NCBI GenBank assembly: GCA_963713505.1
Contig: CAVQMC010000002.1
Coordinates: forward strand, 62,001 to 126,000
Reading direction: 5' to 3'
From: CAVQMC01 sp963713505
GTDB taxonomy: Bacteria > Bacteroidota > Ignavibacteria > Ignavibacteriales > Ignavibacteriaceae
Length of the DNA: 64,000 nt
The position numbers were made by a program, and so were the translations under genes. Below, piece after piece: positions 23,935 to 32,366 of this stretch (its first letter is position 1; each line of letters starts with the position of its first letter). Under the pieces are notes generated by a model. It saw only the letters and a program-made list of their open reading frames with translations, was not told the origin of the DNA and made no database searches.

Positions 23935-24836
23935 TGAAAATACTCCTCTTCGGTGCCGCCGGGCAGCTGGGACATGAACTCATGCGTCAGGGTCAAGCGC
24001 TGAGTATGGATATTTCAGGGGTCGATCTTCCGCAAACCGACATAACCCGAATGGCCCAGGTCGCCGATGTCTTTGCCGATTATCAACCGCTGCTGGTTAT
24101 TAACGCGGCGGCTTATACCAATGTTGATGCAGCTGAATCCGAACCTGAACTGGCCATGGCGATCAACAGGGACGGTCCCGCTAATATTGCGAGGGCCTGT
24201 GTCGCAAACGAAACTCCGCTGATTCATATATCAACCGATTATGTATTTGATGGTAAAAAGGGAACCCCTTACCGCGAAACAGACCCGGTTTCCCCGATCG
24301 GGGTCTATGGCCGCAGTAAAGCTGAAGGCGAAGCCGCTTTGAGATCTGTGTTAAGTGAGCATATCATCCTAAGAACTGCCTGGTTGTATGGTTCGCACGG
24401 CCATAATTTCGTCAAGACAATATTGAAACTTGCCCGGGAAAAAGAAGTAATCCGGGTGGTTTCCGACCAGTATGGCTCCCCCACCAGTGCAGTGGATCTG
24501 GCTGAAACGATTTTGAAAATTTCAAATGCTATCCAACAGGGTGCCGCAATCGATTGGGGAACATACCACTATTGCGGACGAGGAATCATATCCTGGCATG
24601 AATTTGCCCGGGCCGTCGTGGATATGGGCCGGCTTCAAGGCCCGCTAAAGGTCGCCCGGGTTGATCCCATAAAAACCGCTGACTATCCCACCCGGGTCGA
24701 GCGGCCGCCTTATTCAGCCCTTGATTGCACGCTGATCAATAAACACTTCGGGATACCCCCCAAACCCTGGCTAAACAGCTTAGCAGTCACCGTTCATGAA
24801 CTCCTCTCAGCCCCCGGTGATTTACCGGAAGATTGA
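23934..24836 (+). CDS. rfbD: dTDP-4-dehydrorhamnose reductase
   Basis: Last step of dTDP-L-rhamnose synthesis: NADPH reduction of dTDP-6-deoxy-L-lyxo-4-hexulose. 300 residues, short-chain reductase fold. Visible: GAAGQLGHEL nucleotide loop, STDYVFDGKKGTPY, and the catalytic YGRSKAEGE (YxxxK). Separated from rfbC by a repeat that ends exactly at this start codon. The start at 23934 is the only one consistent with the fold. Followed by a 390-base non-coding stretch. Confidence 0.95.
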   Translation: MKILLFGAAGQLGHELMRQGQALSMDISGVDLPQTDITRMAQVADVFADYQPLLVINAAAYTNVDAAESEPELAMAINRDGPANIARACVANETPLIHISTDYVFDGKKGTPYRETDPVSPIGVYGRSKAEGEAALRSVLSEHIILRTAWLYGSHGHNFVKTILKLAREKEVIRVVSDQYGSPTSAVDLAETILKISNAIQQGAAIDWGTYHYCGRGIISWHEFARAVVDMGRLQGPLKVARVDPIKTADYPTRVERPPYSALDCTLINKHFGIPPKPWLNSLAVTVHELLSAPGDLPED

Positions 24837-25228
24837 AAACGAGCCAACCCGCCCGCTGTTTTGCTCCTAAAAATATAGTTTACCATATTCCGGACTAAAT
24901 TGAGCGATTGCTGATTACTAATATACAATATAACCTATTTAAATATATATAAATAAAGACACCCCCACCATAGAATTTCTTGATTTTTTTCAAATTTCAT
25001 TCTAACATATAGATAGCGTTGGGAATAAAATCACAAAAACCCATATCCGGCTAAAGCAGCAAAAAGTTTCAAGGAATTTGAGCTGCCGCCGCCGTAAATC
25101 CTTGGGTTGAGAATGGATACAAACTGCCTTTTCAACTGCTTTTCAACCCGGATGCAAAAGCCTCAACCCCAAAGGCTGCTGCTTTTAATTACTCCATCCT
25201 ATAAAACTGAAATGACCAATTGATATTT
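24837..25228 (+). other. Long leader with nested helices upstream of the NtrC-type regulator
   Basis: No gene is visible in these 392 bases. AAAGCAGC (25053-25060) pairs with GCTGCTTT (25178-25185). Inside, TTGGGTTGAG (25102-25111) pairs with CTCAACCCCAA (25162-25172), and a competing TTTTCAACCC at 25139-25148 could pair with the same GGGTTGA. Two mutually exclusive folds suggest a regulatory RNA leader. It matches no riboswitch class that I know. Confidence 0.4.
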
Positions 25229-26617
25229 ATGGAATCGATTCCCGATAAACAGACTCCGGTGTTGGTTGTCGACGACGACGAAGGACTCCTGTTAAGCATC
25301 AAGGCAACATTGGTCAGTTCCGGTTTGCCGGAACCGGCTCTAGTCTCTGACAGCCGCAATGTCATGGCTCTGATGCGACAACAACCTTTCCAACTTGTGC
25401 TATTAGATCTGATGATGCCCCACCTTAACGGCATCGGGGTCCTTGAAAAGATCAAACGTGAGTTTCCGGATTCAGAATGTGTGGTCGTCAGCGCCAATGA
25501 TGAAGTGGCCACCGCAGTCGAAGCCATGAGCCTGGGGGCTTCCGATTATCTAGTAAAACCGCTAAACAGTGAAAAGCTCATTGCGCTAGTGAATCGCAGC
25601 CTTGAAAAATATAATCTGCAGGACGAGCTGGCGCGATTCGGCGGGAAAAAAGTTTTTTCCGAATTAAAATATCCCCAGGCTTTCGCCGATATGGTGGCGG
25701 AAGATGAATCCATGGCGCTGGTTTTTCACCAGGTCGAAGCTGTCGCGAATACCGATTACAGTGTGGTGATCAACGGTGAGTCCGGTACCGGCAAGGAAAT
25801 GCTGGCCAGAGTCATTCATCGAATCAGCAAGCGTTCAGAGGCACCTTTTGTTGCGGTCAATATGGCATCCTTTAGCAAAACCATATTTGAGGATGAATTT
25901 TTTGGCCATGCCAAAGGGGCCTATACCGATGCCGCGAGCGACCGGCGAGGCTTTTTCGAGGCCGCCCAGGGCGGAACGCTTTTTCTGGATGAAATCACGG
26001 AACTCGATCCGTCTTTGCAGGCCAAACTTTTAAGGGTTATCGAAGAGCGCGAGTTCTATCGATTGGGCAGCACCGAAATCAGAAATGTCGATGTCCGCAT
26101 TATTGCTGCAACCAACCGGGACATCAATGAAGAAATTATCAAAAAACACTTTCGGGCGGACCTGTTTTACCGCATCAATATGTATAATATTAAGATCCCT
26201 CCGCTACGGGAGAGAAAGGATGATATTCTGCCGTTGGCCAAGCATTTTCTTAAGATCCATACCCGGACGAATCATAAGAAAATTCAGAGCTTGGCCCCGG
26301 ATCTGGCCCACAAGCTGCTGGAATCCTCATTTCTTGGCAATGTCAGGGAATTAGAGAATATCATTGCCGGTGCCGTTTTACTGGAACGGGGAAAGACGTT
26401 GACCCTGGCTGCAGCCCACAATCTATTGCCCTACAATGGTCCGGAACGCCGCAAAAATTTGGAATTGCTCACCTTAAATGAACTCGAAAGACGCCATATC
26501 AAACGTGTTCTCGAGATTACGGGTGGCAACCGACCTAAAGCGGCAAAAATACTGGGAATTAATGTATCAACCATATATCGCAAATTAGAAAAACTTAATT
26601 TGATGGATAATTATTGA
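25229..26617 (+). CDS. Sigma-54-dependent response regulator (NtrC family)
   Basis: 462 residues: receiver domain (1-120; acidic VDDDEG, phospho-acceptor in LLDLMMP, lysine in YLVKPL), AAA+ domain (about 145-375; Walker A GESGTGKE, LFLDEITELD, RADLFYRINMY) and a Fis-type helix-turn-helix at the C-terminus (NRPKAAKILGINVSTIYRKL). It would activate sigma-54 promoters by ATP hydrolysis. The sigma-contact loop is GAYTDA where GAFTGA is usual, so the fifth glycine is aspartate. No partner kinase is adjacent. The start at 25229 is the first ATG. It may activate the sigma-54 flagellar promoters here, but this is speculative. Confidence 0.93.
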   Translation: MESIPDKQTPVLVVDDDEGLLLSIKATLVSSGLPEPALVSDSRNVMALMRQQPFQLVLLDLMMPHLNGIGVLEKIKREFPDSECVVVSANDEVATAVEAMSLGASDYLVKPLNSEKLIALVNRSLEKYNLQDELARFGGKKVFSELKYPQAFADMVAEDESMALVFHQVEAVANTDYSVVINGESGTGKEMLARVIHRISKRSEAPFVAVNMASFSKTIFEDEFFGHAKGAYTDAASDRRGFFEAAQGGTLFLDEITELDPSLQAKLLRVIEEREFYRLGSTEIRNVDVRIIAATNRDINEEIIKKHFRADLFYRINMYNIKIPPLRERKDDILPLAKHFLKIHTRTNHKKIQSLAPDLAHKLLESSFLGNVRELENIIAGAVLLERGKTLTLAAAHNLLPYNGPERRKNLELLTLNELERRHIKRVLEITGGNRPKAAKILGINVSTIYRKLEKLNLMDNY

Positions 26618-26628
26618 GAGGTGAAGAT

Positions 26629-27078
26629 ATGTCAGATGGCTTGGATGTTATTGTGATAGATGACGATCCAGGTATATGTGAGATCATCGCTGAGCTGATC
26701 GAAAGTTTTTATACCTGGGGCACGGTACAATGGTTTTCGAATCCGGATGAAGCCCTTGAATTTTGTCTGAATCGGGATATTGGTGTGGCAATCTTTGTCG
26801 TTGACGTATTTCTCGGAGGCCTGAGTGGTTTTTATTTTTTGGACGCCCTTGAACAAAAGTATCCCACTGCCCATGAAGATGCGATCATCATCAGTGGGAA
26901 TGCCAGCGATGACGTCGTTAATATGTGCCTGGCCTCAAATGTAAACTACCTGTTGGAGAAACCGTTAAAACCTTATGCCCTGCAGCTGGCAGTGCGGGCA
27001 ATAACGGCCAAATACCTGGAATTTGCAAAAAGACTGCTACAAGACCAAGGGTTTGCAGAAAATGTGGCTCGACTGTAG
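26629..27078 (+). CDS. Receiver-only response regulator
   Basis: 149 residues, a single CheY-like receiver domain followed by a C-terminal helix. IDDDPGICEI gives the acidic pair, VVDVFLGG the phospho-acceptor aspartate, ISGN the Ser/Thr position and LLEKPLKP the conserved lysine. It begins 11 bases after the NtrC-type gene, preceded by GAGAGGTGAAG, and leads into a PilZ gene, suggesting a three-gene signalling operon. Output partner unknown. Confidence 0.88.
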   Translation: MSDGLDVIVIDDDPGICEIIAELIESFYTWGTVQWFSNPDEALEFCLNRDIGVAIFVVDVFLGGLSGFYFLDALEQKYPTAHEDAIIISGNASDDVVNMCLASNVNYLLEKPLKPYALQLAVRAITAKYLEFAKRLLQDQGFAENVARL

Positions 27079-27144
27079 CCAACTGCAATAATCGTTTCGT
27101 TAAATTAAAGGGATTTCACGGCCAAACAGCGGAGCAAAAATGCC

Positions 27145-27882
27145 ATGGCTGATCAAGAAAAAATTCAAGGAAGCGCTCTGTTGAAGCTTTTCACAGAGCT
27201 GCAAATGAATACCACACCACTAAAAATGCTGTTGCTGAATGACGATGACCTGCAGGTAGCGTATATCAGTCATATCAGCCAACGAAAAAAAGCGCTCTAT
27301 TTTAAGGTCAACTCCCCCCGGGGCTGGCGCAAGCTTCGCGAAAATGCGGACCGGTCGCGCTTGAGATTTGAATTTACCGATCAAGAAAATATTCAGTATG
27401 TTTTTGAAACCAGCACCTGGGAATTTTCCCGCGAGATGATCCGGATCGAATTGCCGAAATTCGTCCATCGCTTTCAACGACGCAGACTTTTCAGGCTGGA
27501 AGCACCTTACGGTACCCGCCTGCTTTTCACTGTCAACGATATACGCTATAGGCTTCTCGTCATTAATGTCAGCCTGGGTGGCAGCCTCGGCGTTTTGGCT
27601 AGTTTGACGGAACAGATGGAACAGGAATTGAAACCATACACTTCGAAAATACTGGAAAATGCCGAGCTGTTGTTTCCGTCCAAAGATCACAAAAAACCCG
27701 GTTCCATTGTAAACATTAAGTACTATCAGATAAAGCGACAGGATCGAAATCCGTCAACCAAGAAATTCGAATGTGCGATTGAATTCAAGGAAGTCAAGGA
27801 GGCGGAGCAGAAAAAATTTACTGACCTTTTCTACAAGTGGCAACGAGATTACCTGCGCAAGAGAAAAATTTTACAGACATAG
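27145..27882 (+). CDS. PilZ-domain c-di-GMP receptor (YcgR-like)
   Basis: 245 residues. An N-terminal YcgR-like region (about 15-105) is followed by a PilZ domain whose c-di-GMP motif is intact: FQRRRLFRLE (RxxxR) near residue 112 and VINVSLGG (D/NxSxxG) near 135. YcgR-type proteins bind c-di-GMP and slow the flagellar motor or change secretion. It is the last gene of the NtrC-type/receiver group and in the same region as the riboswitch and GGDEF/EAL protein. A CATGAAAT/ATTTCATG hairpin follows the stop. Confidence 0.85.
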   Translation: MADQEKIQGSALLKLFTELQMNTTPLKMLLLNDDDLQVAYISHISQRKKALYFKVNSPRGWRKLRENADRSRLRFEFTDQENIQYVFETSTWEFSREMIRIELPKFVHRFQRRRLFRLEAPYGTRLLFTVNDIRYRLLVINVSLGGSLGVLASLTEQMEQELKPYTSKILENAELLFPSKDHKKPGSIVNIKYYQIKRQDRNPSTKKFECAIEFKEVKEAEQKKFTDLFYKWQRDYLRKRKILQT

Positions 27883-27961
27883 TAAACGCACTCATTTATA
27901 GCCAATAGCATGAAATATGATGGACACACGCATTTCATGAACGGCTTGATTGAAAAATACC

Positions 27962-28042
27962 GGAGTAATGGAGTATTGGAGTGTTGAAAAAAAGACGTAA
28001 TCCTTCATCCATTACTCCAACACGCCAGCACTCCAATACTCC
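27962..28042. repeat. Inverted pair of octamer arrays
   Basis: GGAGTAAT/GGAGTATT/GGAGTGTT (27962-27985) faces ATTACTCC/AACACGCC/AGCACTCC/AATACTCC (28011-28042). The arms can pair around about 25 bases. It lies between convergent genes and could act as a terminator. Confidence 0.75.
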
Positions 28043-28125
28043 CGAAAGGAGATGAGTTTGAAACAAGCTGTGGGCGCTGCCGGATTTTGGCAATAGATCC
28101 AAATATTAAATCCGCTTTACCCTCT

Positions 28126-29070
28126 TCACACTTTAAGCGTCATTCCTTCCCGGGCAAAAATAATCTCCATATCTTCTTGCTGTTGTCCGTCACCCAGTCT
28201 TTTTGAGATATCATCAATTTGTGAATCCGTGCGCAACGGGTCATGGTGGAAAATAACCAACCGTTTGACGGCCGCCCGTTTAGCGGTTTCAACCGCATAT
28301 TCAATGGTCGAGTGCCCCCAGCCTTTTTTTCCGGAGTCATATTCCGCTGCGGTATATTGTCCGTCATGAATCAACAAATCGGCATCACGAAAAAATGCCT
28401 CCATCCTATAATTTTCTTTCCGCGCGGCGAGATCACCCTCCCGGGCCAGCAATTCATCGTAAGACGGGTCGGCCGGATCCTCGCTGAATACATTGTAAAA
28501 TGGCTCGGTATCATAGGCCGTGCAAATGACGCAACCTTGATATTCGATACGGTAACCCAGGGCAAGCAACGGATGATTCAGGTACTTGGCAACCAGTGTA
28601 ATCCCATCGCCAAGGTCAAAGCGCCCTTCCTTGAGATCGATATATTCAATGTCTGCTGCCAATTCTTGCTGGCGGACCGGAAAGTAGCGGTAGGACATCT
28701 GGCCGCCGATAACCTCTTTGAGCGGAACCTCTTCACCGGTAATGGGTCCGTAAATTTTGAGTTGAGTCCCGGGAAAGTAAATCGGTGCAAAAAAAGGCAG
28801 CCCCAGTATATGATCCAGGTGGGTGTGGGTTAAATATATCTCCGTGCTGAAATTCCCGTTGACAAAATGATCCGCGGCCAGGACGTCACCCAGGTTACGA
28901 ATTCCGGAGCCGGCATCGATAATGATCAGTCGCTGGTGACCTTTTATCTTAAACCGTAATTCCAGACACACGGTATTTCCGCCATATTTGACGGTTTCCG
29001 GTCCCGGACTCGGAATGGAGCCCCGCACTCCCCAAAATTTTATTTCAACGGCGCTATCCATTTCGGACAA
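28126..29070 (-). CDS. Metallo-beta-lactamase-fold hydrolase
   Basis: 314 residues of the MBL phosphodiesterase-like group. It starts with the FWGVRGSIPSPG motif seen in this subfamily, followed by IDAGSGIRN, the metal motif THTHLDHILG (about residue 90), and a late HDGQYT and FHHDPLRTD. The FWGVRGS group often has cyclic-nucleotide phosphodiesterase-like annotation, but the substrate is not known. Its start overlaps the HDOD gene end by 17 bases, implying coupled expression. Confidence 0.88.
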   Translation of the reverse strand: MSEMDSAVEIKFWGVRGSIPSPGPETVKYGGNTVCLELRFKIKGHQRLIIIDAGSGIRNLGDVLAADHFVNGNFSTEIYLTHTHLDHILGLPFFAPIYFPGTQLKIYGPITGEEVPLKEVIGGQMSYRYFPVRQQELAADIEYIDLKEGRFDLGDGITLVAKYLNHPLLALGYRIEYQGCVICTAYDTEPFYNVFSEDPADPSYDELLAREGDLAARKENYRMEAFFRDADLLIHDGQYTAAEYDSGKKGWGHSTIEYAVETAKRAAVKRLVIFHHDPLRTDSQIDDISKRLGDGQQQEDMEIIFAREGMTLKV

Positions 29071-29947
29071 CCTCCAAAAAAAATTTTGCCCGCTCGATTT
29101 CGCCGGGAACCGTATCTTGTATATCCGCCAGCATTTTACTACCCACCCCTATTTCATGCCTTAACAGCGACATTCTCCGATGATCAATAAAATGATCACC
29201 CGCGTTGCCGATGTTGAAATGAAGGGATAGCTGATTGGCCAGTTCGACAATGGATACAAATTCGCAGTTTTGATCTGAACTGTCAGCGGCGTTGTGGTGG
29301 TATGACAAGGATTCTACCAGGGTAGACCCCAGGCGCCATTTTTTCGCGATGATGCGCCCCACCGCCCCATGATCTACCCCCAGGGATCTGGCTTCATCCT
29401 GGTATAAAGCTTTCTGGCCACGATCGGCGTTTTTGCAGACCCGGTAGTATTCTTCCGGAAATTGAATATACAGAGGAAGTTTTCCGAGATCATGCAGCAG
29501 GCCGGCAACAAAATATTCCTCCTGCTCCACTGCCGCCAGTCCCTTGAAGGCAGCCAGGGATTTGGCGATGACACCGACACCCAAAGAGTGCCGCCAAAAT
29601 TCATCGGCCGAGAAAGATTGACAGGAACTCTTACGATTTAAATTATCAAGAACAGTAAAGCTAAGTGCAAGATTTTTGACCGTGTTCACGCCCAGCATGA
29701 TAATTGCCCGGGTAAGGGAGGAAATGGGTTGGCCCAGCGAATAATAGGCTGAATTGATAAGTCTCAGTACGCGACCGGTGAGAACCGGGTCCAATGAGAT
29801 GACTCGTTTGAGATCGTTGGCAGAGGCTAGCGGGTCATTGCAGGTCTCCAGTACTTTGACAAGCGTCGTCGACAGGCTGGGCATCCTGACAATATAGGCT
29901 TTGATTCTTTTTAAGTAACTCTCCCGGTTTAATTTAAAATCGCTCAT
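29054..29947 (-). CDS. HDOD-domain signalling protein
   Basis: 297 residues consisting of one HDOD domain (about 15-215), a catalytically inactive relative of HD phosphohydrolases. Visible: RMPSLSTTLVKVLE, INSAYYSLGQPISSLTRAI, GLLHDLGKLP, YHHNAADSS. HDOD proteins act in motility, chemotaxis and c-di-GMP-linked signalling. It is upstream of, and overlaps, the MBL gene. Another HDOD gene at 35989 belongs to the flagellar operon, so this pair may be paralogues. Confidence 0.9.
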   Translation of the reverse strand: MSDFKLNRESYLKRIKAYIVRMPSLSTTLVKVLETCNDPLASANDLKRVISLDPVLTGRVLRLINSAYYSLGQPISSLTRAIIMLGVNTVKNLALSFTVLDNLNRKSSCQSFSADEFWRHSLGVGVIAKSLAAFKGLAAVEQEEYFVAGLLHDLGKLPLYIQFPEEYYRVCKNADRGQKALYQDEARSLGVDHGAVGRIIAKKWRLGSTLVESLSYHHNAADSSDQNCEFVSIVELANQLSLHFNIGNAGDHFIDHRRMSLLRHEIGVGSKMLADIQDTVPGEIERAKFFLEVVRNG

Positions 29948-29997
29948 GGGGCAAGTAAATTAATCAACCGCCGGTTTCGACATTTGTCTGGCTGTCT

Positions 29998-30018
29998 TTG
30001 TAGAAATTCCGAGACGTT
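29998..30018. repeat. Copy of the GTAGAAATTCCGAGACGTT motif
   Basis: GTAGAAATTCCGAGACGTT at 30000-30018, 35 bases beyond the stop of the minus-strand gene at 30053. Other copies are at 17803 and 43185; a decayed one is at 35712. Confidence 0.75.
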
Positions 30019-30052
30019 AAATCAATACCTGAATCCGGCCGCCGGATCCCGG

Positions 30053-30514
30053 TCAGGGTGCAATGTAGTCACCGCGGTAAAATTTGCTAACCTCCAGGGA
30101 AGCCGTTACCAGGGTCTGGTTGATTATATTTTTAAGATCCTCGTCTTCGGGCAATGAATCTAAAATCGGAGTCAGATTTTCCGTTTCCTGATCGATTTTC
30201 ATGATAATCGGATCAATGCTTTTTAGGGTGATCCCGGAGTCCGCCAGCTTGCTTCGGTATTGGTCGAGCAGACCGATTAAATTCTCAATTCGATCCAGCG
30301 CAAATTGCTTGTCATATTGAGATGATGTTCTCATCTGGATGCCGTTTAAAGGATTGATAAATGCTGTCTGGCGCGGGCCCATATCCTCCTTTTTCACCTT
30401 CTCAACGCTTTCTTTTAAAATGGTGCCGAATTCTTTGTCGGCCGCTGGCCGGGGGGCTGACTTTGGGTCAGGATAAAGATTCTTTAATATTTGGTCATTG
30501 TTGTTAATTTTCAT
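30053..30514 (-). CDS. Hypothetical flagellar-region protein
   Basis: 153 residues, soluble, mostly helical, not recognised. It begins MKINNNDQILKNLYPD, reminiscent of FlgM-like N-termini, but is longer than FlgM and lacks its clear C-terminal sigma-binding motif. The centre (about 45-130) has heptad-like helices (LDRIENLIGLLDQYRSKL). A sigma-54-like site lies about 84 bases upstream of the start, the same leader length as the true flagellar promoters, so it may be co-regulated with motility. Confidence 0.6.
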   Translation of the reverse strand: MKINNNDQILKNLYPDPKSAPRPAADKEFGTILKESVEKVKKEDMGPRQTAFINPLNGIQMRTSSQYDKQFALDRIENLIGLLDQYRSKLADSGITLKSIDPIIMKIDQETENLTPILDSLPEDEDLKNIINQTLVTASLEVSKFYRGDYIAP

Positions 30515-30608
30515 CGCTGGGGTATCCTTAATTATAATGGGTTATGATTCTACGGTTCGGCGCGAATACCGATGGAGGCGTAGATCGATCATTCGCAACA
30601 TTTTTCAT

Positions 30609-30624
30609 TGCAAGTTTCATGCAC
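30609..30624 (-). promoter_or_regulatory. Weak sigma-54-like site
   Basis: On the minus strand GTGCATGAAACTTGCA has a perfect -12 TTGCA and correct spacing, but only one G of the -24 GG pair. Leader length to the gene at 30514 would be about 84 nt. Confidence 0.3.
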
Positions 30625-30720
30625 AGCTACTAGTTTTTTTCTATTTTAAATTTCTCATAATTACAATTCATTAGGCACAAACATTTTGATCTTGGGGACC
30701 GCAGCGCCGCCGCGGTGGCA

Positions 30721-30746
30721 AAAAATACCGGCAAGACCTGCCGGTT
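30721..30746 (-). terminator. Rho-independent terminator of the HTH regulator gene
   Basis: On the minus strand ACCGGCA-GGTCT-TGCCGGT is followed by ATTTTTT, 18-43 bases after the stop codon of the HTH gene. Confidence 0.9.
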
Positions 30747-30763
30747 GATATTGAGCATGATCT

Positions 30764-31495
30764 TTAGCTGAAAATCAGGGGGAATCCCAACACGAGAAAC
30801 GCATTGGCGGGTTCGCGCAACAGGTAGACAGACACACGGACTTTTCTTGGGCTTTCCCGGTCATTTTTAATCAATATGATACAGTCTTCCTTAACCTCCG
30901 GCTCGCCCAGAGCAAATTTGCGAATCGCCTCGATGACTTTGGGCAAGGAATGCGCATGCACAATTTTTTCAATGCCCATTCCGACGAGTGTTTCTTGCGC
31001 AACGCCGCATATTTCAGCGCAACTGGAATTGCCGCCCCACAGGTATAAATCTTTGAACACCGCTGCCGGCATCTCTATCTGATGGACGAACTGAATCCGA
31101 CGCAAAATCGTTTCGATGTAATACCGGCAGGTGTTGCAGTCGGCACATCCCAGCAACCCGCAGTCTTTGACCGTAAAGCAGGCCTGCAATTGATTTTTAA
31201 ACGCAATACACCCATGACATCGTAACCCATGTTCGGTGCCGTTCCAGTATTGCCAGCAGTTCTGGAAACTTTTAAAAATGGGCCCGCTGCTATTTCTCTC
31301 CAGTAATCCAGGAGGAATTTCTTGACCGTTGGTGCTGAGAAAAAACAAAAGATCTTCAACCGGAATGGTGTAATTCCTCCCCTGCCGGGTGGCATGCAGT
31401 TTCTTTGAACGGATCCAGTAGCCGACCGTGGTGCGTCCCACCCCGCAAAGGGCAGCCGCCTCGGACACTGACAATGATTTTTGAGATCCTGCCAT
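30764..31495 (-). CDS. HTH regulator with cysteine-rich middle and PAS-like domain
   Basis: 243 residues. The N-terminus is a MerR/excisionase-type helix-turn-helix (SVSEAAALCGVGRTTVGYWI, then KLHATRQGRNYTIPVEDLL). A middle segment (about 80-130) has nine cysteines in CHGC, ACFTVKDCGLLGCADCNTC arrangement, suggestive of a metal or Fe-S site. The last part (about 135-240) resembles a PAS fold (IEMPAAVFKDLYLWGGNSSC). It may be a redox- or metal-sensing regulator. It is monocistronic, bounded by a terminator, and just upstream (divergent) of the sigma-54 small RNA. Confidence 0.75.
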   Translation of the reverse strand: MAGSQKSLSVSEAAALCGVGRTTVGYWIRSKKLHATRQGRNYTIPVEDLLFFLSTNGQEIPPGLLERNSSGPIFKSFQNCWQYWNGTEHGLRCHGCIAFKNQLQACFTVKDCGLLGCADCNTCRYYIETILRRIQFVHQIEMPAAVFKDLYLWGGNSSCAEICGVAQETLVGMGIEKIVHAHSLPKVIEAIRKFALGEPEVKEDCIILIKNDRESPRKVRVSVYLLREPANAFLVLGFPLIFS

Positions 31496-31905
31496 AAGAT
31501 TGATTGCTCCTAACGACTCGACTCTAAAAATAATGATTTCACGTGAAGACCAAACTTGTTTGGACTTTTGAATTTTTTACAAATATTTTGCCGGAGCCCC
31601 GGCGAATTAATTGACTATTGCATGTATCGGTTTTTCAGTGGAAAACTTAACCCAATTAGTCGGTATTCTCACCACGTTTGTTCAGTTGAAGAAAAATTGA
31701 ACCACCAGGGCCGATTTCATGCAATAATTGCCTATCTGTCGGATTTTTGACGGTATAAATGACCAAAACCAGGAAATTCATTGATAATCGGATTTATCGC
31801 ATCAAGGCTATGGGCCTTTTGAATTAAAATTAACATACTGATATTAAATAAAATAATTTCTAATTTAGGGGGTTCCCGGCAAATCAAACCCAATATTTTG
31901 GTCAA
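31496..31905. other. Non-coding interval upstream of the HTH gene and small RNA
   Basis: 410 bases between the divergent HTH gene and the sigma-54 promoter. No gene, no strong sigma-70 promoter and no clear repeat. Being shared upstream DNA, it is where enhancer sites for the sigma-54 promoter or operators for the HTH protein would be expected. Confidence 0.4.
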
Positions 31906-31906
31906 T

Positions 31907-31922
31907 TGGCACAGCATTTGCT
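31907..31922 (+). promoter_or_regulatory. Consensus sigma-54 promoter of a small RNA
   Basis: TTGGCACAGCATTTGCT (31906-31922) is a perfect match to TGGCAC-N5-TTGCT. The predicted start is near 31933. It points away from the flagellar operons into a non-coding stretch. Confidence 0.8.
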
Positions 31923-31932
31923 TTCTAATAGA

Positions 31933-32016
31933 CAGCAAACGGAATGAAGTTTCCTCCTTTCCTTCATTCCCACCTCCGACTAACCCTGTTAGGTACCCCC
32001 CCTGACAGGGTTTTTC
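31933..32016 (+). ncRNA. Candidate sigma-54-dependent small RNA with C-rich loops
   Basis: About 84 nt from a perfect sigma-54 promoter to a strong terminator. Hairpin 1 is a perfect 9-bp stem, GGAATGAAG/CTTCATTCC (31941-31949 / 31962-31970), with a 12-nt loop TTTCCTCCTTTC. A single-stranded linker CACCTCCGAC follows, then the terminator hairpin with loop TACCCCC. The pyrimidine-rich loops are complementary to Shine-Dalgarno sequences, as in known anti-SD small RNAs. There is no reading frame with a ribosome site. Function is inference. Confidence 0.65.
31982..32015 (+). terminator. Rho-independent terminator of the small RNA
   Basis: A 12-bp stem, AACCCTGTTAGG (31982-31993) with CCTGACAGGGTT (32001-32012) including one T-G wobble, loop TACCCCC, then TTTTT. 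Confidence 0.9.
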
Positions 32017-32366
32017 TTTGCTAAAACTGAACCGGCGCATGCCCGGCGCCTTGGCGTCCCCATCCGGAATAAGGTGCTCCCATATTTTATTAATTGGTTG
32101 AAATTTTTAAAAAAATTAAACCTGTTCAACTGCTGCTGCACCGCCTAAGAGCCATATAACGGCCCTAATATATTCCGCATTCACGTATTTTAATACGCCG
32201 GCCTTGGGAATGGTGCAGAACGGAAATGGGTCAAAATATCCGAATTTCAGGGATAGACGATCAACGGTCGAACCTGGCCGCGACCGATCGGGAGTGTCGA
32301 AAAATTGACGGACCTTTTTAGAAGCGTTAGCGCATCAATCCAGTGGTGGCGCGTAAGACTTTTCGA
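32017..32366. other. Non-coding interval
   Basis: 350 bases with no gene, promoter or clear repeat that I can support; a few short GC-rich palindromic pieces (GGCGCATGCCCGGCGCC near 32035) are present. Confidence 0.3.

Noticed and set aside
31732..32040. Minus-strand open frame of 102 codons
   Set aside because: Antisense to the small RNA and its terminator, no ribosome site, unlike any family.
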